From: G963702155 sp963702155
GTDB taxonomy: Bacteria > Pseudomonadota > Alphaproteobacteria > Micavibrionales > Micavibrionaceae
Assembly: GCA_963702155.1 (NCBI GenBank)
Contig: OY969717.1
Span: forward strand, 992,001 to 1,056,000
DNA: 64,000 bases
Direction of reading: 5' to 3'
Below, piece after piece: positions 55,060 to 62,901 of the stretch. The notes under the pieces were generated by a model. That model searched no databases. It saw nothing but the letters and a program-made list of their open reading frames with translations, and was not told the DNA's origin. The position numbers and the translations under genes were made by a program. Within the stretch, counting starts at the first letter, position 1. Every line of letters begins with the position of its first letter.

Positions 55060-55258
55060 AATAATTACCTTTATACTCAAGTGAAAATATTTAACATCAT
55101 GCTATGTAAAACATACGAAAACCTATGTCAACAAAACAATTTTCATATAAAAAAACACTCAAAAAAATATTATGAGAATACATGTGATCAGTTTTACAGA
55201 CTTGAAAGACACATAAAAAACCTTATAAAAGTCTAGGCAAACAAAGGAATGTAGAATA

Positions 55259-56317
55259 ATGAGCAATCAAAACACACCCATTAAAACAGATGCCGTTATC
55301 ATCGGCGCCGGCCCTTGCGGTCTTTTCACAGTATTTGAAATGGGATTGCTTGATATGAAATGCCACTTGATCGATATTCTGGATCGCCCGGGGGGCCAAT
55401 GCGCCGAGCTTTATCCTGAAAAACCGATTTATGATATTCCGGCATATCCCGTAATTAGCGGACAAGAATTAACCGATCGCCTGATGGAACAAATCGAGCC
55501 CTTCAAACCCGTTTTCCATTTTCAACAAATGGCCGAAAGTTTAGAGAAAATTGACAATGACACATGGCGACTAACCACAGACATCGGCACTGTTTTTGAA
55601 ACAAAGGTGATAATTATCGCTGCTGGTGGCGGCTCCTTTATGCCCAAAAAACCACCCATCCCCGGCATTGAAGAATATGAAAGCACATCCGTTTTTTATT
55701 CTGTAAGGGAAATGAAAAAATTTACAGATAAAAAACTGGTTATCGCAGGCGGTGGAGACTCCGCCCTTGATTGGACATTAAACCTGCAACCGCTCGCTAA
55801 AGAATTAACACTCATTCATCGGCGCGATAATTTCCGCGCCGCGCCGGATACGGTTGGTAAAATGCGCGGCCTTGTTGCTGAAGGTGCGATGGATTTCGAA
55901 ATGGGCCAGATCAAAGAACTCATCGGTCAAAACGCACAACTTGAAGCCGTCATCGTTGAACATAAAAACAAAGAAACAAAAGAGGTCACGCGCATAGAAA
56001 TAGAATGCAACACGCTTCTACCCTTTTTCGGCCTGACAATGAAGCTCGGCCCTATCGCCAATTTTGGCCTGAATCTTCATGAAAATCTGATTCCCGTAGA
56101 TACCGAGAAATTTGAAACCTCGGAAAAGGGCATCTTCGCCGTGGGTGATATCAACCATTATCCGGGTAAACTCAAACTTATTCTCTCCGGCTTTCATGAA
56201 GCCGCCCTCATGTCACGTCAAGCTTTCCGATATGTTCACCCCGATGCAAAACTAAAATTTGAATACACAACATCCAGCACATCTCTACAAAAAAAATTGG
56301 ATGTTGACGATAAATGA
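55259..56317 (+). CDS. Ferredoxin--NADP+ reductase, thioredoxin-reductase-like
   Basis: 352-residue flavoprotein of the ONFR type that resembles thioredoxin reductase but lacks the CxxC redox pair. FAD motif 'VIIGAGPCGLFTVFEM', a middle NAD(P)-binding motif 'VIAGGGDSALDWTLNL', and 'IFAVGDINHYPGKLKLILSGFHEAAL' in pieces near the end. It passes electrons between NADPH and ferredoxin; FdxA nearby (58.3 kb) is a possible partner. AAAGGAA precedes the ATG at 55259. Confidence 0.9.
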   Translation: MSNQNTPIKTDAVIIGAGPCGLFTVFEMGLLDMKCHLIDILDRPGGQCAELYPEKPIYDIPAYPVISGQELTDRLMEQIEPFKPVFHFQQMAESLEKIDNDTWRLTTDIGTVFETKVIIIAAGGGSFMPKKPPIPGIEEYESTSVFYSVREMKKFTDKKLVIAGGGDSALDWTLNLQPLAKELTLIHRRDNFRAAPDTVGKMRGLVAEGAMDFEMGQIKELIGQNAQLEAVIVEHKNKETKEVTRIEIECNTLLPFFGLTMKLGPIANFGLNLHENLIPVDTEKFETSEKGIFAVGDINHYPGKLKLILSGFHEAALMSRQAFRYVHPDAKLKFEYTTSSTSLQKKLDVDDK

Positions 56318-56334
56318 AAATAATATAATTTTAG

Positions 56335-56364
56335 TTGACATAAATTATAAGCCTAAGCTATATT
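56335..56364 (+). promoter_or_regulatory. Strong leaderless-type promoter
   Basis: Perfect -35 TTGACA, 18-bp spacer and -10 TATATT. The -10 ends six bases before the ATG at 56371, so transcription would start at or next to the start codon. Confidence 0.75.
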
Positions 56365-56370
56365 CCCAAT

Positions 56371-56736
56371 ATGGGAAAAACCAACAATGCTATAGCAATT
56401 ACGGGAGTCGCATTAACAACAGGGCTTGTCATATCTGAAAACTTTGAACTAGCGCTTTCTAGTAGTGTAATATTTGGCTTAGCAACAATTTTTGAAAAAA
56501 TAAATAAACCTCCTAAAAAACGCCGCCCCCCTCCTAACGAGAGTGATAATGATAATGAAGGCGGTTTACCTATAATTATTCCACCAAATCTTCCTGATAC
56601 TAGCCCATCACACGGAAAGGTGCTAAACGATATTTACAAACAAATGGCGGAAGGCAGATACGATAAAACAATAAGGCCTGGCACTTACAAAACGATAAAA
56701 CGGTTTTCTCAACAAAATACTCTAACTCAATCTTAG
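56371..56736 (+). CDS. Small probable membrane protein, 121 aa, unknown
   Basis: Not recognised. One N-terminal hydrophobic stretch of about 35 residues that could form one or two membrane segments (residues 6-40, AIAITGVALTTGLVI and ALSSSVIFGLATIF), then a proline- and lysine-rich linker (KPPKKRRPPPNESDND) and a basic soluble end. No ribosome-binding site; a near-consensus promoter abuts the ATG, so it is probably translated from a leaderless mRNA. It and the following gene (7 bp apart) form a small AT-rich pair between FNR and cysK. Confidence 0.6.
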   Translation: MGKTNNAIAITGVALTTGLVISENFELALSSSVIFGLATIFEKINKPPKKRRPPPNESDNDNEGGLPIIIPPNLPDTSPSHGKVLNDIYKQMAEGRYDKTIRPGTYKTIKRFSQQNTLTQS

Positions 56737-56743
56737 AAATAAT

Positions 56744-57196
56744 ATGAACACTGAAAAACTTCATAACATTGCTAAAAAAGCTTTCAAAATATCTGTTCCA
56801 GTAGTAAGCGCGGTTCTAGTAGCAACGGATTTGACAAGGCTTTTTCAAGGAGAAAGCACTCCATTTTTAGCTGATAACATTGAAGACCTTAATAAAGTAG
56901 ATCTTCAAAGTATATTACCTTTAGAGGGAGCAGTACTATCGACATCAGCTGTGTTTTGGCTACATAAACAAACAGCGCAAATAAAAAAAGCCCTCAACAC
57001 TACGGCACTACTTGCTCACACGACAAATATTTCGTCCAACGCAATTGCTCTGGCTTTGGAAATGGAAAATAATGGCACTGAGGATCATGTTTCAAATTTG
57101 ATAAAAATTGGCGCTGTTGGAACAAGTCTGGCAGGTTTTGCATATCATATGTATAAAAATGAATTTCCTGATCCAGACAAAGATCTACTACCTTAA
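56744..57196 (+). CDS. Small probable membrane protein, 150 aa, unknown
   Basis: Not recognised. Hydrophobic stretches near residues 14-35 (FKISVPVVSAVLVATDL), 58-75 (PLEGAVLSTSAVFWL) and 122-137 (IGAVGTSLAGFAYH) alternate with polar regions. It sits 7 bp behind the 121-residue gene and is likely co-transcribed with it from the promoter at 56335. It converges on cysK with 6 bp between stops. No homologue is suggested by sequence alone. Confidence 0.55.
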   Translation: MNTEKLHNIAKKAFKISVPVVSAVLVATDLTRLFQGESTPFLADNIEDLNKVDLQSILPLEGAVLSTSAVFWLHKQTAQIKKALNTTALLAHTTNISSNAIALALEMENNGTEDHVSNLIKIGAVGTSLAGFAYHMYKNEFPDPDKDLLP

Positions 57197-57202
57197 TAAA
57201 AA

Positions 57203-58207
57203 TTACTCGCCCAAACCATCAAACAAGGGCGTAGAGATATAACGCTCCGCAAATGAACACGCAATCGTAACAATGATTTTACCCTCATTTTCAGGGCGCA
57301 TCGCAACCTCTTTCGCCGCAGCAATATTCGCGCCCGTTGAAATACCGCCCGGAACACCATCCAAACGGGCAATCTCACGCGATACTTCAAAAGCAACATC
57401 ATTATCAATTTTAATAATTTCATCAATAAGATCCGTATCCACAATATCCGGCACAAACCCTGCGCCAATACCTTGTATCTTATGCGGCCCCGGTAATCCG
57501 CCAGACAATACAGGGCTGGCCGATGGTTCAACGGCAATGGCTTTAAAATCAGGATTACGCTCTTTTAAAACTTTGCTTGTTCCGGTGATCGTGCCGCCCG
57601 TACCAACGCCAGAAACGATAAAGTCAACTTTGCCGCCTGTATCATTCCAAATTTCTTCGGCTGTGGTTTCGCGGTGAATACGCGGATTAGCCGGATTGTC
57701 AAACTGACCCGGGATAAATGAATTTTTATCATCTTTGGCAAGGGAGTTCGCTTTATCAATCGCGCCCTTCATCCCGTCTTCTGCAGGGGTTAAAACCAGT
57801 TCCGCCCCTAAAAACGCCAGCATCTTTCGGCGCTCCATCGACATGCTTTCCGGCATAGTTAAAATAATGCGATATCCTTTAGCAGCCGCAACAAACGCCA
57901 AGCCTATACCTGTGTTACCCGATGTGGGTTCGATAAGTGTTGTTTTACCTGCCTTGATTTTACCCGCGCGCTCCGCATCTTCAATCATGGCAAAAGCAAT
58001 CCGATCTTTAACAGAAGCCAGAGGGTTAAAAAACTCACATTTGACCAAAATATCAGCTTTCAAGTTATATTTAGCCTGAAATTTTGGAATACGAACCAGC
58101 GGCGTCGCTCCAATCGTATCTAAAATACTGTCATAGACACGGCCACGTGTTTGTGCGTTTTTAAACAATGCATGCGCATCATCTCGGTTAATATTTTCAA
58201 ATATCAT
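57203..58207 (-). CDS. cysK: Cysteine synthase A (O-acetylserine sulfhydrylase)
   Basis: PLP enzyme making cysteine from O-acetylserine and sulfide. About 334 residues from ATG 58207, which has AGGAG nine bases upstream. PLP lysine in 'PLASVKDR', the phosphate-loop SGNTGIGLAF, 'VSGVGTGGTITG', and 'GGISTGANIAA'. Downstream of fdxA (58 bp). Confidence 0.95.
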   Translation of the reverse strand: MIFENINRDDAHALFKNAQTRGRVYDSILDTIGATPLVRIPKFQAKYNLKADILVKCEFFNPLASVKDRIAFAMIEDAERAGKIKAGKTTLIEPTSGNTGIGLAFVAAAKGYRIILTMPESMSMERRKMLAFLGAELVLTPAEDGMKGAIDKANSLAKDDKNSFIPGQFDNPANPRIHRETTAEEIWNDTGGKVDFIVSGVGTGGTITGTSKVLKERNPDFKAIAVEPSASPVLSGGLPGPHKIQGIGAGFVPDIVDTDLIDEIIKIDNDVAFEVSREIARLDGVPGGISTGANIAAAKEVAMRPENEGKIIVTIACSFAERYISTPLFDGLGE

Positions 58208-58265
58208 GTACAAAATCTCCTAAAGTAAAATCTGATAAGGCCAAGTTTTTAAACGATAGAGCTTT

Positions 58266-58604
58266 TTAATCGCCCTCACCTGGCTCTTCACTAAAATGAT
58301 TATTGAGCTTGTTCTCAACATCTTTCATAGCCTCGGCTTCTGGCATTGCATCGCGTTTTTCCGTTATATTCGGCCATTTTTCCGAATAATCACGGTTAAG
58401 CTCAAGCCATTGCTCTGCCTTTTCATCTGTATCTGGTAATATGGCTTCAATAGGACATTCCGGCTCACAAACACCGCAATCAATGCATTCATCAGGATGA
58501 ATAACCAGCATATTTTCACCCTCGTAAAAACAATCTACGGGGCAAACCTCAACGCAATCGGTATATTTACACTTGATACACGCTTCCGTAACCACAAATG
58601 TCAT
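58266..58604 (-). CDS. fdxA: Ferredoxin FdxA (7Fe-8S type)
   Basis: 112-residue seven-iron ferredoxin with a [3Fe-4S] and a [4Fe-4S] site: 'CIKCKYTDCVEVCPVDCF' near the N-terminus and 'CIDCGVCEPECPIEAI' after it. Start at ATG 58604 (MTFVVTEAC); an earlier start adds eight residues. Electron carrier, probably paired with the FNR-type reductase. Upstream of cysK on the same strand. Confidence 0.95.
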   Translation of the reverse strand: MTFVVTEACIKCKYTDCVEVCPVDCFYEGENMLVIHPDECIDCGVCEPECPIEAILPDTDEKAEQWLELNRDYSEKWPNITEKRDAMPEAEAMKDVENKLNNHFSEEPGEGD

Positions 58605-58748
58605 GGATAGAAGAACTCCTTTAATCACGCAAAAAATAGATATTAAAACAATTAACTAATGCAAATTAATCCGCACGCAACCTGAACGCAACCATTTTTC
58701 AAAAAGAATATTATGAGGATGGAATAAGGATTTCTATCAACCGCCCCT

Positions 58749-58777
58749 ATGACACACCCTATAACCATGTTTAAAAT
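58749..58777 (+). promoter_or_regulatory. Leaderless-type promoter of the 186-residue lipoprotein
   Basis: ATGACA (five of six for TTGACA), 17-bp spacer, TAAAAT at 58772-58777, then only eight bases to the ATG at 58786. Confidence 0.6.
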
Positions 58778-58785
58778 AAAAAATC

Positions 58786-59346
58786 ATGATAAAAAACATC
58801 TCTCTGGTTTTACGCGTAACACTTGCCTTTCCCTTACTGCTTGGCGCTTGTGAGGCACATAACATCTCAAATACATCCCCTATAACGCCATTGCTACCAC
58901 AAATAAAAGAGCCGGATAATCTTCAGCTCAAATCAGATATTCGCGTTTTATTGGCGGATCAGGGCGCGCCCGCCGCATCCAGATACAATATAGAGCGAGT
59001 TGATTTGAACAACGACAAACGTCGTGACGCCATCGTTATTTTCAAAACACCATATGGATATTGGTGCGGCACACATGGTTGCACCATGATGATTTTTAAA
59101 GCAAACAAAAATGACTTTACCCTTGTAAACAGTGTTCAGCCAGTACGAGAACCCGTTTACATTGATACAAAAACAACAAACGGATGGAAAAATATTATTA
59201 CGCGCGTATCCGGCCGCTGGGCAAAAGCAAAAAACGTAACGTTAATGTTTGATGGACAATCATACCCTCTCATGCCGGATCAGTTAAATCCGCATAAAAA
59301 CGCAAAAATTGCTATGAACCGGTCTACACGGCTTTTTCATGATTAA
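58786..59346 (+). CDS. Lipoprotein of unknown function, 186 aa
   Basis: Signal peptide with lipobox LLGAC (residues about 18-22), so an outer- or inner-membrane lipoprotein. The mature part contains 'RVDLNNDKRRDAIVIF', an Asp/Asn-rich turn resembling an EF-hand or FG-GAP calcium loop, followed by 'YGYWCGTHGCTMMIF' with two Cys that could form a disulfide. There is no ribosome-binding site, and the promoter directly upstream suggests a leaderless mRNA. It converges on the TerB-like gene with 13 bp between stops. Confidence 0.75.
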   Translation: MIKNISLVLRVTLAFPLLLGACEAHNISNTSPITPLLPQIKEPDNLQLKSDIRVLLADQGAPAASRYNIERVDLNNDKRRDAIVIFKTPYGYWCGTHGCTMMIFKANKNDFTLVNSVQPVREPVYIDTKTTNGWKNIITRVSGRWAKAKNVTLMFDGQSYPLMPDQLNPHKNAKIAMNRSTRLFHD

Positions 59347-59359
59347 AAAACATATAGCT

Positions 59360-59827
59360 TTAAGAAAAAAAACGAGCCTTGATCTCATTCATCACGGATT
59401 TAAAACCAGCCGCAGGTTTTGCTGTATGTGGCAGGCGTTCCGGATAATCTGTATCCGCAAGCTCTAAATCTGTCTGTCCTACCAAATCTGATAATTCAAC
59501 ATCTTTGACATGCCGCTTGATCAAATCTAGCATTATATTTTGCTCATCCTCCCCGTAATCCCCATCTACGTGGACAACCTGTCGCGCATATTTGAAAAAT
59601 CGCGCCTGATCTTTTTTTTCTGTAATACGTGAAAACATATCGTTTATATCTTGCGGACGCCGAACATCCTCGTTTAAAACATCTCTTTGCTCTGCACCAA
59701 ATGGCACATCTTCCATGATTTCCGCCATATACCGCACCTCTTCATCCGTTACGATATCATCGGCATGTACGATGGCAAAAATCGTTCGCCACATGTAAAA
59801 CTCGCTTTCGGGTATACCATCTGACAT
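59360..59827 (-). CDS. TerB-like helical protein
   Basis: 155 residues, acidic, with the helical arrangement of TerB/DjlA-N domains: 'FAIVHADDIVTDEEVRYMAEIME', and 'QVVHVDGDYGEDEQNIMLDLIKRH' read in pieces, where Asp and Glu residues at the loop ends suggest metal binding. Start ATG 59827 with AAGGAAA upstream; ATG 59854 would add nine residues. Tellurite resistance itself cannot be inferred. It is divergent from the Y-family polymerase. Confidence 0.65.
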   Translation of the reverse strand: MSDGIPESEFYMWRTIFAIVHADDIVTDEEVRYMAEIMEDVPFGAEQRDVLNEDVRRPQDINDMFSRITEKKDQARFFKYARQVVHVDGDYGEDEQNIMLDLIKRHVKDVELSDLVGQTDLELADTDYPERLPHTAKPAAGFKSVMNEIKARFFS

Positions 59828-59925
59828 TGCGCTATAATTTCCTTGAAAACCCATATCTTTTTATAATGCCATAGAAAAACTTAAAAAATTCATAAAATAC
59901 AATCTAAACATAAAACACAAATAAT

Positions 59926-59940
59926 GTTCTTGATTTGTTC
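59926..59940 (+). promoter_or_regulatory. LexA (SOS) box before the Y-family polymerase
   Basis: GTTC-N7-GTTC (GTTC at 59926-59929 and 59937-59940), the direct-repeat LexA site known in alphaproteobacteria. It overlaps a possible -35 (TTGATT 59930-59935) with TACATA 18 bp downstream, so LexA would block this promoter. Confidence 0.85.
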
Positions 59941-59984
59941 TTGGTTTTGAGGCTACATAAAGATCAACTCAAAGGAATAAGACA

Positions 59985-61289
59985 ATGCAAAAAGAAAACG
60001 GTCTCAAATGGCTTTTTTTAGATTTAAACAGCTATTTTGCCAGTGTCGAACAACAAGAGCGCCCGCAATTAAGGGGGAAGCCCACGGCTGTTGTGCCCAT
60101 GCTGACCGACGCAACATGTGCAATCGCCGCCAGCTATGAGGCCAAAGCGTATGGCATAAAAACCGGCACGAAAATATATGAGGCAAGAAAAATGTGCCCA
60201 CACCTTCAATGCGTTCTGGCACGTCATGATGTTTATATCGACTATCACCACCGCATCTTGGAAGAGGTCATAAACCATACCCCCATAAATAAGGTCTGGT
60301 CTGTGGATGAACTATCTAGTCGCCTTCCTCCTAACAAGCGTAATGTAAAGGCTGTAAAAGCGCTCGCGCAAAGAATAAAACAGGGTATCTGGGATAATGT
60401 GGGTGAAGCTATCAGTTGCTCGATTGGTGTGGCACCAAATTCCCTTCTCGCCAAAATTGCTTCTGATATGCAAAAACCGGACGGGCTTGTGATTTTACGG
60501 CAAGAAGACTTGCCCGGCCCCCTCCTCAATCTTAATTTGACCGATATCCCCGGCATTGGTAAAAACATGGAAAAGCGCTTGCATGCCGCTGGCATTACAA
60601 CCATGGAAAAGCTATGGAACACCTCTCCCAAAGAAGCACGCAAAATTTGGCGCGGCGTTCAAGGGGAACGGTTTTGGTACTGGCTTCATGGCTATGATTT
60701 TGATGGGCCCGAAACAAATAACGTCATGCTAGGCCACAGCCGTATTCTTGATCCAAAATTAAGGCCGCCCGAACAAGCACGGATCATGGCGCGGCGCCTA
60801 TTGGTAAAGGCTACATATCGCCTGCGCCGTAAGGAATACTACGCAAATACATTAAGCCTTGGAATCCGCACTATGGATGGCGGACGATGGAAAGACGATG
60901 TAAAGCTTACGGCTGCCCAAGATCCCTTTACATTTTTAGAACACTTGGATGATCTTTGGAAAACAATGGTGCTCTGCACAGAGCACCACCATAACAAACG
61001 CTACAAAAATCAGTATATGCCGCCTCTACGCTTCAAAAAAGTATCAGTGACCCTGAATGGACTTCAAAATAAATCAGAGATTAGCGGCGATCTTTTTCAA
61101 ACCACGCTTCCTGAACAAAAAGCAAAAATAAAAAAGAACGAAGCACTCGCAAAGGCTTTGGATGATTTACAAAAGCGTTATAAAAAAGAAGCCGTCTGCG
61201 TAGGCGTATCGCCTAAAACAATATCGGGGCATGTCGGCACAAAAATCGCCTTCTCCCGCGTGCCGGATAAGGAAGAATTTTGGACGTGA
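59985..61289 (+). CDS. Y-family translesion DNA polymerase
   Basis: 434-residue Y-family polymerase (DinB/UmuC/ImuB group). Catalytic palm residues are kept: the first Asp in 'FLDLNSYFASVEQQ', and Asp-Glu in WSVDELSS; 'SCSIGVAPNSLLAKIASDMQKPDGLVIL' in pieces, and a thumb helix-hairpin-helix LTDIPGIGKNM. The carboxylates are intact, unlike ImuB, so it should be active. It is 45 bp downstream of a LexA box; AAGGAA lies eight bases before the ATG. No ImuA or DnaE2 is adjacent. Confidence 0.88.
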   Translation: MQKENGLKWLFLDLNSYFASVEQQERPQLRGKPTAVVPMLTDATCAIAASYEAKAYGIKTGTKIYEARKMCPHLQCVLARHDVYIDYHHRILEEVINHTPINKVWSVDELSSRLPPNKRNVKAVKALAQRIKQGIWDNVGEAISCSIGVAPNSLLAKIASDMQKPDGLVILRQEDLPGPLLNLNLTDIPGIGKNMEKRLHAAGITTMEKLWNTSPKEARKIWRGVQGERFWYWLHGYDFDGPETNNVMLGHSRILDPKLRPPEQARIMARRLLVKATYRLRRKEYYANTLSLGIRTMDGGRWKDDVKLTAAQDPFTFLEHLDDLWKTMVLCTEHHHNKRYKNQYMPPLRFKKVSVTLNGLQNKSEISGDLFQTTLPEQKAKIKKNEALAKALDDLQKRYKKEAVCVGVSPKTISGHVGTKIAFSRVPDKEEFWT

Positions 61290-61314
61290 TTCTACAAAAG
61301 ATGAAAAACAACAT

Positions 61315-61366
61315 AAAAAGCCGCTTTATCCTATTAATCTTCATTCCAATAATAAAAAAGCGGCCT
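61315..61366 (-). terminator. Possible terminator between the polymerase and the 122-residue gene
   Basis: GCCGCTTT and AAAGCGGC (61320-61327 and 61357-61364) with a 29-base loop; on the minus strand the stem ends in TTTTT. Serves the convergent 122-residue gene. The long loop makes it less certain. Confidence 0.5.
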
Positions 61367-61401
61367 TCGCGGATTTTAGGTATTAAAGCCGGTGTAGAGC
61401 T

Positions 61402-61770
61402 CTAACGCCCATAACTATTACGGCGCTGACGAATACGTTCGGCCTCTTTTAAAACACGATCTTCTTCAATGCGGCGCGCTTGCTCCAATATGGCTTCCTG
61501 TTCACTGGGCGATAGCGTTTCTTGACCGCCCGCAGCAGGCTCAACCCCCGATGGAGCCTCGGGTGTGCGCTCAATCGGCTCTTCCCTTTCCGGAATTTTA
61601 TCATTAATACGCTGCTGTGTCTGATCAAAACGATCCGTTGTTCGTTCCCCCATCGTCAAAGTATCATCAACTTTATCAATAACGTTATTGAGCTTTTCCA
61701 AAAAATCCGCATGCGCTTGAAAAGAAACACCGGATAAAACTGCAGCCATAGCCAAAACTTTTAATTTCAT
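61402..61770 (-). CDS. Small exported protein, 122 aa, unknown
   Basis: Signal peptide (LKVLAMAAVLSGVSFQAHA, cleavage near residue 21) followed by a charged, helical and proline-containing mature protein: 'LEKLNNVIDKVDDTL', a Pro/Glu linker (PEREEPIERTPEAP), and a basic/acidic helix 'EAILEQARRIEEDR', ending RRNSYGR. I do not recognise a family. The ATG at 61770 has GGGGA upstream; an ATG at 61788 adds six residues. Confidence 0.7.
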   Translation of the reverse strand: MKLKVLAMAAVLSGVSFQAHADFLEKLNNVIDKVDDTLTMGERTTDRFDQTQQRINDKIPEREEPIERTPEAPSGVEPAAGGQETLSPSEQEAILEQARRIEEDRVLKEAERIRQRRNSYGR

Positions 61771-61854
61771 TTTTTTAAATCCCCACAATCAAAGTGATCA
61801 AATATATATATAAAAATAACCTACAATAACGTCTACACAAAATACAAGCCCCCC

Positions 61855-61899
61855 AAAAAAAACACCCCGTAACCAATGCAAAAGCATAAACGACGGGGT
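61855..61899 (-). terminator. Terminator of the carbonic anhydrase gene
   Basis: ACCCCGT and ACGGGGT pair with a small inner hairpin (ATGC-AAAA-GCAT) between them; on the minus strand it ends in T8. Confidence 0.8.
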
Positions 61900-61952
61900 A
61901 TTATTAAAACATGTATTTAATTTTAAAAACTAAGTTTGTGCAGTAAAAAAGT

Positions 61953-62726
61953 TTAGTTGCCCTTTACACTACGTGCGCCAATTGGCTGAACCGGACGCGC
62001 ATTCACTGGAAAAATATTCTGAAACGCAACCAATTGCGCTTCTGAAATTTCAATCGGCTCCTTCAAAACATGCCACTGTACACCTTCGCTACACGGCGGC
62101 GTTGTAAGTGAACCTTCATATTTGTAATATGATAGGTCAGATGGCCATAAATCTTTTGCATTATATGCAATAGAAGAAACCTCTTTAGTTTCACCAGCAG
62201 CCGGAACATTTTGCCAGATACCTTCAATAACTGGATTTTTCTCGCCAATTTTCATCATTGCGCCAACAACACCTAACGTACCATCGGCCGCCTTATGCAC
62301 AAAATGCACTTCCATAGGGTAAGGCGCGCCATCAACATAATGCTCGCTTGGTGTATGAAAATGGAACTGCAATAATTCATATGTCGCATCACCTACCATT
62401 AATTTACTACCTGATGGATAGTTAACCTGAACAGTGTGCCCGTTATTAACAACAGTTAACGTTGCGTCTTCATAAGATGTAGTAATAGCCGCAAGATTTG
62501 CATCTTCAACATATTCATCAATATTGATAGGTGACTGCTCTTGACCGCTTAGACACACGGCTGCAGTATCCCCCCAATTAGAAGCCTTACCTTCGCCATG
62601 GTATCCCCACTCGGCATGTGCTTTCTTACTATGATCACCGTCTTTTTTCATACCTTCATGAGGTTCTGCAAAAGCGGGCGCAGCAAGTAAACAAGTAGAT
62701 GCCATTATGGCTAAAGTACGTTTCAT
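61953..62726 (-). CDS. cah: Periplasmic alpha-class carbonic anhydrase
   Basis: Interconverts CO2 and bicarbonate in the periplasm. 257 residues with a Sec signal peptide (MKRTLAIMASTCLLAAPAFA) and the alpha-class fold. Zinc ligands are in 'LQFHFHTPSEH' and 'EVHFVHK', the proton-shuttle region and 'QSPINID' are present, and 'GSLTTPPCSEGVQWHV' is the family signature with a Cys that can pair with an N-terminal Cys (AAVCLSGQEQ). The mature N-terminus is His/Lys-rich. It has its own terminator and is divergent from trmFO. Confidence 0.95.
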   Translation of the reverse strand: MKRTLAIMASTCLLAAPAFAEPHEGMKKDGDHSKKAHAEWGYHGEGKASNWGDTAAVCLSGQEQSPINIDEYVEDANLAAITTSYEDATLTVVNNGHTVQVNYPSGSKLMVGDATYELLQFHFHTPSEHYVDGAPYPMEVHFVHKAADGTLGVVGAMMKIGEKNPVIEGIWQNVPAAGETKEVSSIAYNAKDLWPSDLSYYKYEGSLTTPPCSEGVQWHVLKEPIEISEAQLVAFQNIFPVNARPVQPIGARSVKGN

Positions 62727-62864
62727 ATTTATCTCCTATGATAAAATTAAAAATTCAAATGATTTAAGGACTAAGAACTAGATCTGAAAAGACTTCTCTC
62801 AAGCCTTGGAATGCGCAAAGTTTACAGTATTTCTCACAAAATAAAAGGCGAATTTAAAGATTAT

Positions 62865-62893
62865 TTGTACGTACGCGTGTTTTTTGATAAAAG
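62865..62893 (+). promoter_or_regulatory. Candidate promoter of trmFO
   Basis: TTGTAC, 17-bp spacer and TAAAAG. The -10 ends eight bases before the ATG at 62902; there is no clear ribosome-binding site, so a nearly leaderless mRNA is expected. GTACGTAC at 62867-62874 overlaps the -35. Confidence 0.45.
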
Positions 62894-62901
62894 ATGCGCC
62901 T

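Noticed and set aside
55027..55236. 69-residue plus-strand frame between the RTX gene and FNR
   Set aside because: Begins inside the RTX gene, is Lys/Asn-rich, and lacks a ribosome-binding site; its AT-rich bias explains it.
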